A stretch of DNA of 64,000 nt from Nocardiopsis sp. TSRI0078 (GCF_001905145.1 NZ_LWLB01000006.1:62001-126000), one strand, 5' to 3'; counted from the first letter of the stretch, positions 27,584 through 35,955 are shown. Notes: generated by a model not told the origin, from the sequence alone. Made by a program: numbers and translations.

Positions 27584-28657
27584 TCAGAGGGCGCCGTGGG
27601 GCAGCGGCTCCTCCCCGTGCCGCAGGTCGCGGCGCCCGCGCTCGGCCTCCAGGGCGATTCGGCCGAACGGCTCGGTCCTCCAGTCGCCGCCCTCCTGGTG
27701 GTTGGCGTAGAGCACCTCGCCGTCGCGGGAGAGCACGTAGAGCGATTCCACCAGCCGGTGGGTCTCCAGGAACTCCACCGTGTTGGGCACTCCCAGGTAG
27801 AAACGGTCGTGGTGGAGTTCAGAGATCCACCTGCCGAAACCCTGATGGGCACGGGCCCTCGCGTAGCGGTCGGCGAGTGAGGACCGGCTGTTGGAGGAGT
27901 GGGTGGCCACGAAGGCGACCTCGACCCGGTATCCGGCGTCGTGGAACCCCTCGACCCAGGACGCCGCCCGGTCGGCGCGGCCGAGGGGGTGGCTGCACAC
28001 CACGTCCACGCGGCCCGCGCGCAGGTGGTCCATGGCGAGTCCGTGCAGCCCGCCGACCTGCCGGGCCAGGGAGGAGGACGCCACGCGGTCGTCGGCGGTC
28101 ATCGCCCACTCGTAGTCGGGCGACAGGCGCAGCAGGTCGTCGCCGTCGTAGCTGACGGTGCCCTCGGGCAGGACGGGCAGGAGGAGGCGCTGCAGGGTGG
28201 ACGTGCCCGAACCGGGCTGACCGCCGAGCAGCAGGAGCCGGGGGCGTTCGCGGGCGGCGCCCGTGAGCCTGTCGCGGAGCGCGAGGTCGAACAGAGCGGC
28301 CAGTTCCGCCTCCGCCAGGGTCCTGCGCGGGTCCCCGGGGGTGGCTCCCCCGCGGACGCGCACGGGTTCCGCCCGTAGTTCGGCGAGGACCCCGGGCAGC
28401 TCGCGGTTGGCCCGGTCGACCTCGTCGGGGGTGAGGAAGGGCAACCGGGCCTCCTCCGCGAGGAGCTCGGCGGCGCGCTCCCTGAGCCCGGGGCGGGTGT
28501 CGGCGCGGCCCAGGCATGCGCCGACGGCCGCGCCGTACAGGTTGTGGGCCCGCTCGCGCGCCTCCCGCAGGGCCCTGGTCTGCGTTGGGACGCCGCCGTG
28601 GGAGCTCTCCGCCAGGAGCGGCCGGAGGATCCGCTCCTCCGTGTGCGAAGCCGCCAT
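27584..28657 (-). CDS. Zeta-toxin-like kinase with altered P-loop
   Basis: A 357-residue protein of the zeta-toxin fold, whose members phosphorylate UDP-N-acetylglucosamine. The P-loop region is LLGGQPGSGTSTLQ, where zeta has GQPGSGKT/S: the key lysine is threonine. Other zeta marks remain, such as VSYDGDDLLRLSPDYEW and HSSNSRSSLADRYARAR. About 130 helical residues precede the domain. No epsilon-type antitoxin lies beside it. It may be inactive, use a different ATP contact, or be a regulatory relative. The ATG at 28657 has GGAAGG eight bases upstream. Confidence 0.75.
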   Translation of the reverse strand: MAASHTEERILRPLLAESSHGGVPTQTRALREARERAHNLYGAAVGACLGRADTRPGLRERAAELLAEEARLPFLTPDEVDRANRELPGVLAELRAEPVRVRGGATPGDPRRTLAEAELAALFDLALRDRLTGAARERPRLLLLGGQPGSGTSTLQRLLLPVLPEGTVSYDGDDLLRLSPDYEWAMTADDRVASSSLARQVGGLHGLAMDHLRAGRVDVVCSHPLGRADRAASWVEGFHDAGYRVEVAFVATHSSNSRSSLADRYARARAHQGFGRWISELHHDRFYLGVPNTVEFLETHRLVESLYVLSRDGEVLYANHQEGGDWRTEPFGRIALEAERGRRDLRHGEEPLPHGAL

Positions 28658-28846
28658 GCTGTCCACCTTCCAGGCTTCGGAGGCGGCCGTGACCCCGGGC
28701 CGGGGGACCGGCCCGGAGGGGCCGGAGCCGGCCGGTCACCGCCACTGACACCGGGGATGCTAGTGCGTCGCCCCGCCGAAGGTGCGGGGTTCGGCTCCGC
28801 TGGCCGAAGGCGGACAGGAGGGCGGGGCCGTGAGGGGCCGGGAGCG

Positions 28847-28884
28847 CCGACGGGGCGGGGCGCGGGAAGGCCCCACCCCGTCGG
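28847..28884 (-). terminator. Stem-loop after the cellulase gene
   Basis: CCGACGGGGCGGGG (28847-28860) pairs with CCCCACCCCGTCGG (28871-28884) with one mismatch and a 10-nt loop, 31 bp past the cellulase stop. No U-tract. Confidence 0.55.
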
Positions 28885-28914
28885 GTGTCCGGAGCCGTCA
28901 GGATCCCGGATCCG

Positions 28915-30351
<1,437 letters not shown>

Positions 30352-30423
30352 CTACCCCGCGAACTCCTCCAGTCCCAGGGGGGTAACGGCTGCTTTTCCC
30401 ATAAATCGCATCCGCGGCATGAC

Positions 30424-30436
30424 ATAGGGTGATCAC
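30424..30436 (+). promoter_or_regulatory. -10 box for Nudix gene
   Basis: TAGGGT ends 7 nt before the ATG at 30437. No ribosome site is present, so the mRNA is probably leaderless. Confidence 0.4.
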
Positions 30437-30859
30437 ATGTCCTCCACCCCGTCCTCCCCTCCCGCCGTCATCGACGCCCTGGCCTGGGTCCACGTACGCG
30501 AGGGACGCCTGCTGTGCGTCCGCACCGAGGGGGTGGACCTGTTCTACCTCCCCGGCGGCAAGCGCGAACCGGGGGAGAGCGACGAGGCCGCCGTGGCCAG
30601 GGAGGCCCGCGAGGAGGTCAGCGTGGTCCTGCGTCCGGGCACGTTCCGCAGGATCGCGGTGATCGAGGAGGCGGCCCACGCACAGGCCCCGGGCACGCGG
30701 GTGCGGCTGTCGTGCCACACCGCGGAGCACGACGGCGAGATCAGGGTGGACAACGAGATCGCCGACCTGGCGTGGATCGGCTTCGCCGAGCGGGAGCGCT
30801 GCGCTCCGGCCGTGCGCCGCCTCATCGAGCTGCTGCACGCCGAGGGCACCGTCCGCTAG
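30437..30859 (+). CDS. Nudix hydrolase
   Basis: A 140-residue Nudix enzyme that cleaves a nucleoside diphosphate linked to another moiety. The box is complete: GGKREPGESDEAAVAREA followed by REEVSV, with the REXXEE residues that bind magnesium. The substrate cannot be read from the sequence, though small size and lack of extra domains fit a housekeeping enzyme. It is divergent from the cellulase, with which it shares the CelR operator region. Confidence 0.92.
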   Translation: MSSTPSSPPAVIDALAWVHVREGRLLCVRTEGVDLFYLPGGKREPGESDEAAVAREAREEVSVVLRPGTFRRIAVIEEAAHAQAPGTRVRLSCHTAEHDGEIRVDNEIADLAWIGFAERERCAPAVRRLIELLHAEGTVR

Positions 30860-30882
30860 GAGGCCCCACGCTCGTTGATCTT

Positions 30883-30908
30883 GTACTCAGAAGGCGCGGG
30901 CGTAGCGT
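30883..30908 (+). promoter_or_regulatory. Promoter of alpha/beta hydrolase
   Basis: TTGTAC and TAGCGT (30903-30908) are 16 nt apart, and the ATG at 30916 follows the -10 by 7 nt, so a leaderless mRNA is likely. Confidence 0.5.
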
Positions 30909-30915
30909 GGCTGAC

Positions 30916-31770
30916 ATGACTGCTCATCCGTCCCACGGCGAACGACTCCTCGCGGTCAACGGCGTCGAGCTGTGTGTCGAGACCTTCGGAGACCACACGG
31001 CCCCGGCGATCGTGCTGATCGCCGGGGCCTCTGCCTCGATGCTGTGGTGGGACGCCGAACTGTGCGGACGGATCGCCGCCCGCGGCCGGTTCGTGGTCCG
31101 CTTCGACCACCGCGACACCGGCCGCTCGACCTGCTACCCGCCGGGCCGACCGGCGTACTCCTGCACCGACCTGGCCCAGGACGTGCTCGGCATCCAGGAC
31201 GCCCTGGGCATCGAACGCGCCCATGTGGTCTGTCAGTCGATGTTCGGCCAGAGCGGCCTCATCCTCGGCGTGGACCACCCCCACCGGGTCGCGTCGCTGA
31301 CGTTCGTCTCGAGCTCGACCGGGGCCGACGACCTGCCACCGCCCTCCAGCGACCTGGCCATGCCCGCCCAACCGCGTTCCTCCGACACGGCCGCGGTCGT
31401 GGAGTACGTGATCGCCGACGCGCGGGCCTGCGCCGGCGACTCGCCGTACTTCGACGAGGCCGCGGTCCGGGCGCTGGTCGAACGCGACGTGGCGCGCGCC
31501 AGGAACTACGCCTCCACGCTGGTCAACCACTACGCCATCGACCTCGGCGGACCGGCCCGCGGCGGCTTCGGCGACATCGCGGCGCCCACGCTCGTGGTCC
31601 ACGGCGACCGAGACCCGCTCCTGCCGCCTGCGCACGGCGAGGCGCTGCGTGCGGCGGTCCCCGGGGCCGAGCTGCTGGTCCTGCGGGGGGCCGGTCACGA
31701 CCTGCCCGGGCCGGTGTGGGACGACTTCGTGTCGGCCCTGGTCCGGCACACGGGAGACGGCCGCCCGTGA
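30916..31770 (+). CDS. Alpha/beta hydrolase with altered nucleophile elbow
   Basis: A 284-residue alpha/beta hydrolase resembling the RdmC/esterase group (HGERLLAVNGVELCVETFGD; FDHRDTGRSTCYPPG). The Asp and His of the triad are in VVHGDRDPLLPP and GAGHDLPGP. The nucleophile elbow is VVCQSMFGQ, where relatives have G-x-S-M-G-G, so both flanking glycines are replaced. It may be a different enzyme type or inactive. A strong terminator follows 55 bp later. Confidence 0.82.
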   Translation: MTAHPSHGERLLAVNGVELCVETFGDHTAPAIVLIAGASASMLWWDAELCGRIAARGRFVVRFDHRDTGRSTCYPPGRPAYSCTDLAQDVLGIQDALGIERAHVVCQSMFGQSGLILGVDHPHRVASLTFVSSSTGADDLPPPSSDLAMPAQPRSSDTAAVVEYVIADARACAGDSPYFDEAAVRALVERDVARARNYASTLVNHYAIDLGGPARGGFGDIAAPTLVVHGDRDPLLPPAHGEALRAAVPGAELLVLRGAGHDLPGPVWDDFVSALVRHTGDGRP

Positions 31771-31823
31771 ACCGGTTGCGGTCGGCGCTGTGGCCGCTGC
31801 TCTTCGGGGGCGAGGGGTGCTGA
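31767..31823 (+). CDS. Possible 18-codon coupled micropeptide
   Basis: GTGA overlaps the stop of the hydrolase and opens an 18-residue frame (NRLRSALWPLLFGGEGC after the start) that ends 3 bp before the terminator stem. This could be translational coupling or chance; there is no conservation evidence. Confidence 0.25.
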   Translation: MNRLRSALWPLLFGGEGC

Positions 31824-31825
31824 AC

Positions 31826-31861
31826 ACGAGGCCCGGACGGGTCACCCCGTCCGGGCCTCGT
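31826..31861. terminator. 16-bp perfect stem-loop terminator
   Basis: ACGAGGCCCGGACGGG (31826-31841) and its complement (31846-31861) form a perfect 16-bp stem with a 4-nt loop, after the hydrolase gene. The stem core is shared with the hairpin at 18630. Confidence 0.8.
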
Positions 31862-31910
31862 TACGCTACTGGCCACAGGTGTTGCGACGATCCCTAGAAT
31901 TCGCCTTTCA

Positions 31911-31963
31911 GGGCGGGGCTTTCGTGTTTCCAGGGTTCCTACCTGGCGTGATACGCGTGCTAT
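31911..31963 (+). repeat. Repeat block A, copy 1
   Basis: About 53 nt starting GGGCGGGGCTTTCGTG and ending in the GTGATACGCGT region. It resembles 39644-39696 (roughly 80% identical, including GTGATACGCGT exactly). In copy 2 it overlaps the right half of a terminator. It lies at the left edge of the accessory mosaic. Confidence 0.6.
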
Positions 31964-31985
31964 CCGTGCGAGAGGTAGCACGCGT
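31953..31985. repeat. 10-bp perfect inverted repeat at truncated GNAT edge
   Basis: ACGCGTGCTA (31953-31962) and TAGCACGCGT (31976-31985) are perfect complements with a 13-nt loop. The right arm is the first part of the open frame that continues into the truncated acetyltransferase. Confidence 0.6.
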
Positions 31986-32467
31986 GCGAGGACCCGCACG
32001 CCTCGCACCGCGCCGCCGGGGCCATCCTGGGGAGCATCCGCCCCGCCACCACCGCCGACCGGCCCGGCCTGCACGCCCTGGCCCTCGACGCCGAGGCCGT
32101 CTTCGCCCCGGACGGGGACGTGCTCCTGGTCGCGGAGGACGACAGCGGCGCCCCCGCCGGCTGGCTCGCGGGCACGTTCGACGGCGCCTACCCCGGGCCC
32201 GATGCCCCGGTGCGGCCGCCGCACGGCTACGTCCAGGCCGTCGTTGCCGACCCTGCCGCCCGCCGTGCGGGGGTCGGTCGGGCGCTCCTGGAGGCGTTCA
32301 CCGCCACCGCCCGCGAGCACGGCCTGGAGTGGGTGTTCGCCGTCCCCGGCGAGGCGCCCGGGGTCGCGGGCCGGGTGGCGTGGTTGGCCGAGTCCGGGTT
32401 CACCCCCGTGGTCGACCCCGGCGAGCTGTGGCCGGTCATGGGCCGGTGGACCGAGCCCGGCCGGTAG
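31979..32467 (+). pseudogene. 5'-truncated GNAT acetyltransferase
   Basis: The frame reads as a GNAT acetyltransferase from SIRPATTADRPGLHALALDA at 32033, with YVQAVVADPAARRAGVGRAL as the acetyl-CoA loop and LLEAFTATAREHGLEW as the following helix. No ATG/GTG/TTG lies upstream: the open frame begins after a TAG at 31976, exactly where repeat block A and its hairpin end. A GTG at 32120 would start a 115-residue product lacking the first strand and helix. So the 5' end was probably lost at the repeat junction. C-terminus intact. Confidence 0.7.
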
Positions 32468-32670
32468 GACTGCGGTCCTCCGCAGTTTCGCGCTTGTGCA
32501 GGTCAGCGCCCTGTCGCGTTCGGTTGGACGGTGGCCACGACGTCCGCGCCGAAGAGCTGCGGTGTTGCGCAGTCGTTCGCGCACGTGCGCAGGACCGCAG
32601 TCGGCGGCCCCGCGCTCGAAAGTGCGGAAGACCGCAGTTTCGCGTCCGTGCTGGTCAGCGGAGTGTCGTG
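32468..32670 (+). repeat. Three imperfect stem-loop repeats
   Basis: Three related units near 32466, 32562 and 32620 share CGCAGTTTCGCG or a variant, followed by GTGC and, in two of them, GGTCAGCG. Each has a small hairpin such as ACTGCGG-tcct-CCGCAGT. They precede a small basic protein gene. Role unknown. Confidence 0.45.
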
Positions 32671-32686
32671 CGGGTACACCTTCCTC

Positions 32687-32860
32687 ATGGGCAGACGTAC
32701 TGGGATGGACAAGGCGGCCGCCGCGCGGATCCAGTCCTCGGCCGCCCGCAACCCGCGCTCGGACTCGGCACGCTCGGGGTTCTCCTCCCGAGCCCAGTCG
32801 GTGGCCGACCGTCGCCGGGCCTCGCGCGAGGCCCGACGTAGGAGTGCACCGCAGCGCTGA
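32687..32860 (+). CDS. Small basic SMP-like protein
   Basis: A 57-residue, very basic protein: DKAAAARIQSSAARNPRSDS and then SGFSSRAQSVADRR. This pattern of AAARIQSAAARNP and FAARAQSAA is common to short actinobacterial proteins of unknown function, often near mobile genes. It is rich in Ala, Arg and Ser and probably disordered or helical. Three stem-loop repeats lie upstream. Residues 1 to 6 (MGRRTG) may or may not be included, as a second ATG follows. Confidence 0.65.
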   Translation: MGRRTGMDKAAAARIQSSAARNPRSDSARSGFSSRAQSVADRRRASREARRRSAPQR

Positions 32861-33019
32861 ACACAGGGGTTCCTCGCGGGAAAGTGCGCCGACCCCTGGC
32901 CCCTGCGGCGGTGCGCACCCGGTTGCACGTGGCCGGTGCTCCCGAACGCCCGACAACAGGACATGTGACCGGTGAGTAGCTACACCGGACCCTGTATCCC
33001 AGTGTCAGCGGCGACTGCT

Positions 33020-33619
33020 GTGCGAGAAGATGATGCGTATCATCCCCCGTTCGTACGGAGCCACGATGTCCGCACCACCCCCGCATCCCCCCAGAAGCGC
33101 ATCCCTGTCCCTTGGGCCCTGGGATGCGGCTGTGGCGGGTTTGTCCTGGGCGTGATCACGATGCTCATCTTCACCCTGGCCACCCTTCCGCCTCTGCCGA
33201 GTGAGGAGTCCACGGGTACAACCGCCGAGCAGGACCCCGCGCCTCGACAAGGCGACTCCGAAGAGCCCTTCGACTATGCGGGATTCACCATCACCGTCGA
33301 GGAACTGGACCTGGATCCGGTCGAGGCCGCTGAGGAGCGGGTGATGGGCGGCACGGTTTTCGTTGTCCTGCGTTTGAAGGTAGAGAACTCCAGCCTGGAG
33401 CCACTTGAAGTCGAGCGGGAATGGTTTCAGCTCGTTGATGGCGAGGAAGCCCGCCACGCCTACGACTTGGGTATCGCGGGAGGTCTGAGCGTCGACGTCA
33501 ACCCCGGCACCGACGTCGTGTTGGAAAACACCTACAAGGTTCCGGTAGACGCCGAGATCACCCACTTGTGGGTAGATGATGAGTACGTGGAAGACTCGCC
33601 GATCAGGGTGGATTTCTGA
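33020..33619 (+). CDS. Single-helix DUF4352-like surface protein, possible frameshift at start
   Basis: The clear part is a membrane helix (WALGCGCGGFVLGVITMLIF), a spacer and a 110-residue beta-rich domain (FDYAGFTITVEELDLDP to VENTYKVPVDAEIT) like DUF4352 extracellular domains. The start is unsettled. GTG at 33020 or 32972 is in frame but has no ribosome site. ATG 33066 has GGAG upstream and reads MSAPPPHPP, but is in another frame; adding one C to the six-C run 33087-33092 would join it to QKRIPVPW. That suggests an indel or sequencing error. Confidence 0.6.
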   Translation: MREDDAYHPPFVRSHDVRTTPASPQKRIPVPWALGCGCGGFVLGVITMLIFTLATLPPLPSEESTGTTAEQDPAPRQGDSEEPFDYAGFTITVEELDLDPVEAAEERVMGGTVFVVLRLKVENSSLEPLEVEREWFQLVDGEEARHAYDLGIAGGLSVDVNPGTDVVLENTYKVPVDAEITHLWVDDEYVEDSPIRVDF

Positions 33620-33942
33620 CGAGATCGCCCTCGCGTGCGAGCGCTGAGCACTGTGGCCGAATGGTGTGGTTTAGGAAAAGCTTTTGGGGTGCCGCAGTCG
33701 CCAACTGCACGCCCCTGCACCTGTCGCTTCTCCAACGGAGAGGGGCCAAATGCGCCGACAAGGGGCAATGGCCTGACGTTCCCGCACGTCAGGAGGTAGA
33801 CCAATCCAGCCGTGCGGAGTGGTCTAGCGATCCGGCGTGGTTCGTCCCGGTATCGACGAGTTCTGACCTCCGGTAACTGCTCTTATCCAGTGCGGTCAGA
33901 CCGCCTCCGAGCTCCGCTGGAGAACCTCGTTGCCCCTTTCCG
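33620..33942. other. Gap left of the integrase remnant
   Basis: No gene seen. It holds an 8-bp inverted repeat (CCTGACGT-tcccgc-ACGTCAGG, 33774-33795) and no recognised promoter. It leads into repeat block B. Confidence 0.4.
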
Positions 33943-33988
33943 GCGTACTTGGCCCAGTTCTCCCGAAGCTACGGCGAGGGGCAAAGTA
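33943..33988 (+). repeat. Repeat block B, copy 1 (att-like)
   Basis: A 29-nt core (33960-33988, CTCCCGAAGCTACGGC then GAGGGGCAAAGTA) is identical to 39704-39732, and about 16 nt to its left are also similar. It lies beside the remnant of a tyrosine recombinase, so it resembles one end of an integrated element. Confidence 0.7.
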
Positions 33989-34018
33989 ACCCGTGAGTAG
34001 CTTCGGGAGAACTGGGCC
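33951..34018. repeat. 22-bp perfect inverted repeat
   Basis: Arms 33951-33972 and 33997-34018 (GGCCCAGTTCTCCCGAAGCT... and its complement) match over 22 bp around a 24-nt loop. The right arm is the first coding part of the integrase remnant; the left arm is inside repeat block B. Confidence 0.85.
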
Positions 34019-34390
34019 CACACCCAGGCCCGGGCCTCTCTGGAGGAGCTGCTGAACGAGCTCGGCCGCCCCGCCGCGGGTCCGCTCATCCGCAACCGCG
34101 ACGGCGCCGGCCTGTCCACCCGGGCCGCAAACACGGTGGTCACCGCCCTGGGCGCTGCGGCCGGGATCGGGCCCGGGGACGACGGTGAGGCGTTCGGCCC
34201 GCACGTTTTGCGCCACACCTTCGGCACCAACCTGGTGCGCGGCCGCGGCGAGGTGGCCACCGCACCGGTCGACGTGGTGCTCGTGGCCGAACTGATGGGC
34301 CACGCGGACCTGAACACCACCCGCCGCTACATCCTGCCCAGCGAGGCGGACAAGACCCGCGAGTTGGAGGCGCTCACCACCGACCGGTGA
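34001..34390 (+). pseudogene. Tyrosine recombinase, C-terminal remnant
   Basis: Frame starting LRENWAHTQARASLEELLNE just after a TAG, with no start codon. It carries the end of a phage-type or XerC-like catalytic domain: HVLRHTFGTNLV (HxxR), LMGHADLNTT (His), RRYILP (catalytic Tyr). The N-terminal DNA-binding domain and the first catalytic Arg are missing. The truncation coincides with the right arm of the 22-bp inverted repeat. It ends at TGA 34390, just before the SnoaL gene. It is a decayed integrase from the element that made this region. Confidence 0.8.
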
Positions 34391-34415
34391 GCGGTCGGAG
34401 GTCTACCGCTAAATC

Positions 34416-34435
34416 CTGTAGCAATCCTCCTCGAC
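34416..34435. repeat. 20-bp inverted repeat, left copy
   Basis: CTGTAGCAATCCTCCTCGAC is the exact reverse complement of 35894-35913. The two copies enclose the SnoaL, SDR and Rrf2 genes. Confidence 0.8.
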
Positions 34436-34440
34436 CCCCC

Positions 34441-34857
34441 TCAGTCGGCGTTGAACGCCTTCTCGACGGTCAGCGTGTCCTCGTACAGGTGCATGCGGAC
34501 GATCTGGTTGTCCTCGACCACCAGGTGTATGGCCGCCGGTGTGGTGAACTCCTTCCCAGTGGCCACGACGGTGTGCGTCCAGACCGCCAGCAGTACGACG
34601 TCACCACCGTCGGCGATGACGCGCTCCAGCAAGACCTCGCTCCTGCCGTGCGCGAAGTGCGGCCACATCGTGGTGAAGTACGGCGCGACCTCCTCCCGGC
34701 GGGTACGGCGCCCGGCCCAAGACAGCGCGTCACTGCCGGGGACGTGCCAGTCGATTTCCTCGGCGAACAGTTCCTGGATGCCGTCGGGGTCTTGCCTGCC
34801 GAGGCGTTCCACGAACTTCTCGGCCACGGTCCGCGAGGTCTGAGTATCTGTTGCCAT
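34441..34857 (-). CDS. SnoaL-like (NTF2-fold) protein
   Basis: A 138-residue protein with the NTF2/SnoaL cone fold: VAEKFVERLGRQDPDGIQEL, EEIDWHVPGSDALSWAGRRT and the final IVRMHLYEDTLTVEKAFN. Members act as isomerases, hydrolases or ligand binders; residues that would name a reaction are not clear. It is the last gene of the cassette after the deleted SDR gene (gap 69 bp) and probably shares its promoter, which carries an Rrf2 operator. Confidence 0.85.
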   Translation of the reverse strand: MATDTQTSRTVAEKFVERLGRQDPDGIQELFAEEIDWHVPGSDALSWAGRRTRREEVAPYFTTMWPHFAHGRSEVLLERVIADGGDVVLLAVWTHTVVATGKEFTTPAAIHLVVEDNQIVRMHLYEDTLTVEKAFNAD

Positions 34858-34926
34858 CGTCCTTGTCCTTGTCTTTTCGTTCGTATGAGGTGCGCCGCTC
34901 GGGCCTCAGCCCTGGAACAGTGGCGT

Positions 34927-35292
34927 CTAGAGCTGTGTGACGCCGCCGTCGACGAGCAGTTCCGCGCCGGTGGTGAAAGTGCTTTGGTCACCGGCCAGGT
35001 AGAGGGCGGTGGCGGCGACCTCGTCGGGGCGGCCGGCGCGACCGAGCGGGGTCAGCGGGGCGGGCTCGGCCCCGCCCGGGGTTTCGACAGGGCCGGGGCT
35101 GAGGGTGTTGACGCGGATTTCCCGGTCGGCCAGTTCCGCGGTCCAGGTGCGGGCGAGGCTGCGGATCGCGGCCTTGCGGTGCCCGGTCAGGTAGACGGTC
35201 GCGCCCTCGGCTGCGAAGCGGCGGGCGATCGCCAGTCCGATGCCGCTGGAGGCGCCGGTGACGAGGGCGGTCTTGTCGTCCAGCTGTCCCAT
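34927..35292 (-). pseudogene. SDR oxidoreductase with internal in-frame deletion
   Basis: A 121-residue remnant of a short-chain dehydrogenase (normally about 245). The N-terminus has the NAD(P) motif TGASSGIGLAIARRF and VYLTGHRKAA; then it jumps to IRSLARTWTAELADREIRVN and SPGPVETPG near the normal C-terminal half. Missing are the NAG motif, catalytic Ser and Tyr of YxxxK. The reading frame is kept, and the join falls where both parts would have RK/KAA-type codons. It cannot be a normal SDR enzyme. Confidence 0.75.
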
Positions 35293-35310
35293 GGGATTCT
35301 CCGATTTCTT

Positions 35311-35333
35311 GATGTAACAATTTTTGTTACATC
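35311..35333. promoter_or_regulatory. Rrf2 operator (SDR/SnoaL promoter)
   Basis: GATGTAACAA-TTT-TTGTTACATC is a perfect 10-bp inverted repeat just upstream of the SDR start. It shares GTAAC-N7-GTTAC with the site upstream of rrf2 (35855-35871). Confidence 0.8.
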
Positions 35334-35386
35334 TTTGAGTGCGGGGGGCGATCCCCCTGGGGTCAGGGGAGGTCGACGGTCCGGGG

Positions 35387-35818
35387 TCAGGCGGCTTTCA
35401 AGACGTCCCGCAGGACGTCCTCCAGTGTGGTCTTGGCCAGCTCCCTGCGCAGGGCGGCCTCCACGTCGTCGTACACGGCTGTCATCGCCGGCCCGATGCC
35501 GTGGCCCACGACGCATTCGGGGTTCGGTGTGGCGCGATGCAGGGCGAAGACCGGCCCCGGTTCGATCGCCTGGTAGACGTCGAGCAGGGTGATCGCCTCC
35601 AGGTCCCGCGCGAGCATCCAGCCCGCCCCCGCCCCCCGCCGTGAATCGGCCAGGCCGGCCTTGCTCAGCTTGGCCAGCAGGCGGCGGATCACCACCGGGT
35701 TGGTGTTGACGCTCGTCGCGATCTGCTCGGAGGTGGCGACCTCGTGGCCGCGCCGCTGATACAGCCCGATCCATGTCAGGGCGTGCGCCGCGATGGTCAG
35801 TCTGCTGTTGGCACTCAC
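35387..35818 (-). CDS. Rrf2-family regulator (YwnA-like)
   Basis: A 143-residue winged-helix repressor. The wing-helix part is SEQIATSVNTNPVVIRRLLA and SKAGLADSRRGAGAGWMLAR, and the dimer region ends RELAKTTLEDVLRDVLKA. Only one cysteine (NPECVVGHG) remains, so it lacks the three-Cys FeS cluster site of IscR/NsrR and belongs with YwnA-like regulators that sense electrophiles. GGAGG is five bases before GTG 35818. The same half-sites lie in its own promoter and in the SDR promoter, so it likely represses both. Confidence 0.88.
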   Translation of the reverse strand: MSANSRLTIAAHALTWIGLYQRRGHEVATSEQIATSVNTNPVVIRRLLAKLSKAGLADSRRGAGAGWMLARDLEAITLLDVYQAIEPGPVFALHRATPNPECVVGHGIGPAMTAVYDDVEAALRRELAKTTLEDVLRDVLKAA

Positions 35819-35854
35819 GTCGGCCTCCACCTCCTTTGCCCCGCAGTTCTGGTC

Positions 35855-35871
35855 GTAACAGTAATAGTTAC
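35855..35871. promoter_or_regulatory. Rrf2 operator (autoregulation)
   Basis: GTAAC-AGTAATA-GTTAC, the same half-sites and 7-nt spacing as 35314-35330, 37 bp upstream of the rrf2 start. Confidence 0.75.
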
Positions 35872-35893
35872 CACCGCATGCGGCAAGTCGGCC

Positions 35894-35955
35894 GTCGAGG
35901 AGGATTGCTACAGCCGTTGGCGGCAGACCCCGCCCGAGGTCACGGCCCGGTCACG
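35894..35955 (+). repeat. 20-bp inverted repeat (right) and repeat family C
   Basis: 35894-35913 is the exact reverse complement of 34416-34435. The sequence continues GCTACAGCCGTTGGCG..., which recurs in inverted orientation near 39985-40055 with GCTACAGCCGTTGGCG identical and about 80% overall. Both copies, read as protein, give a similar YSRWR..PE.T.RSR string. Confidence 0.65.
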
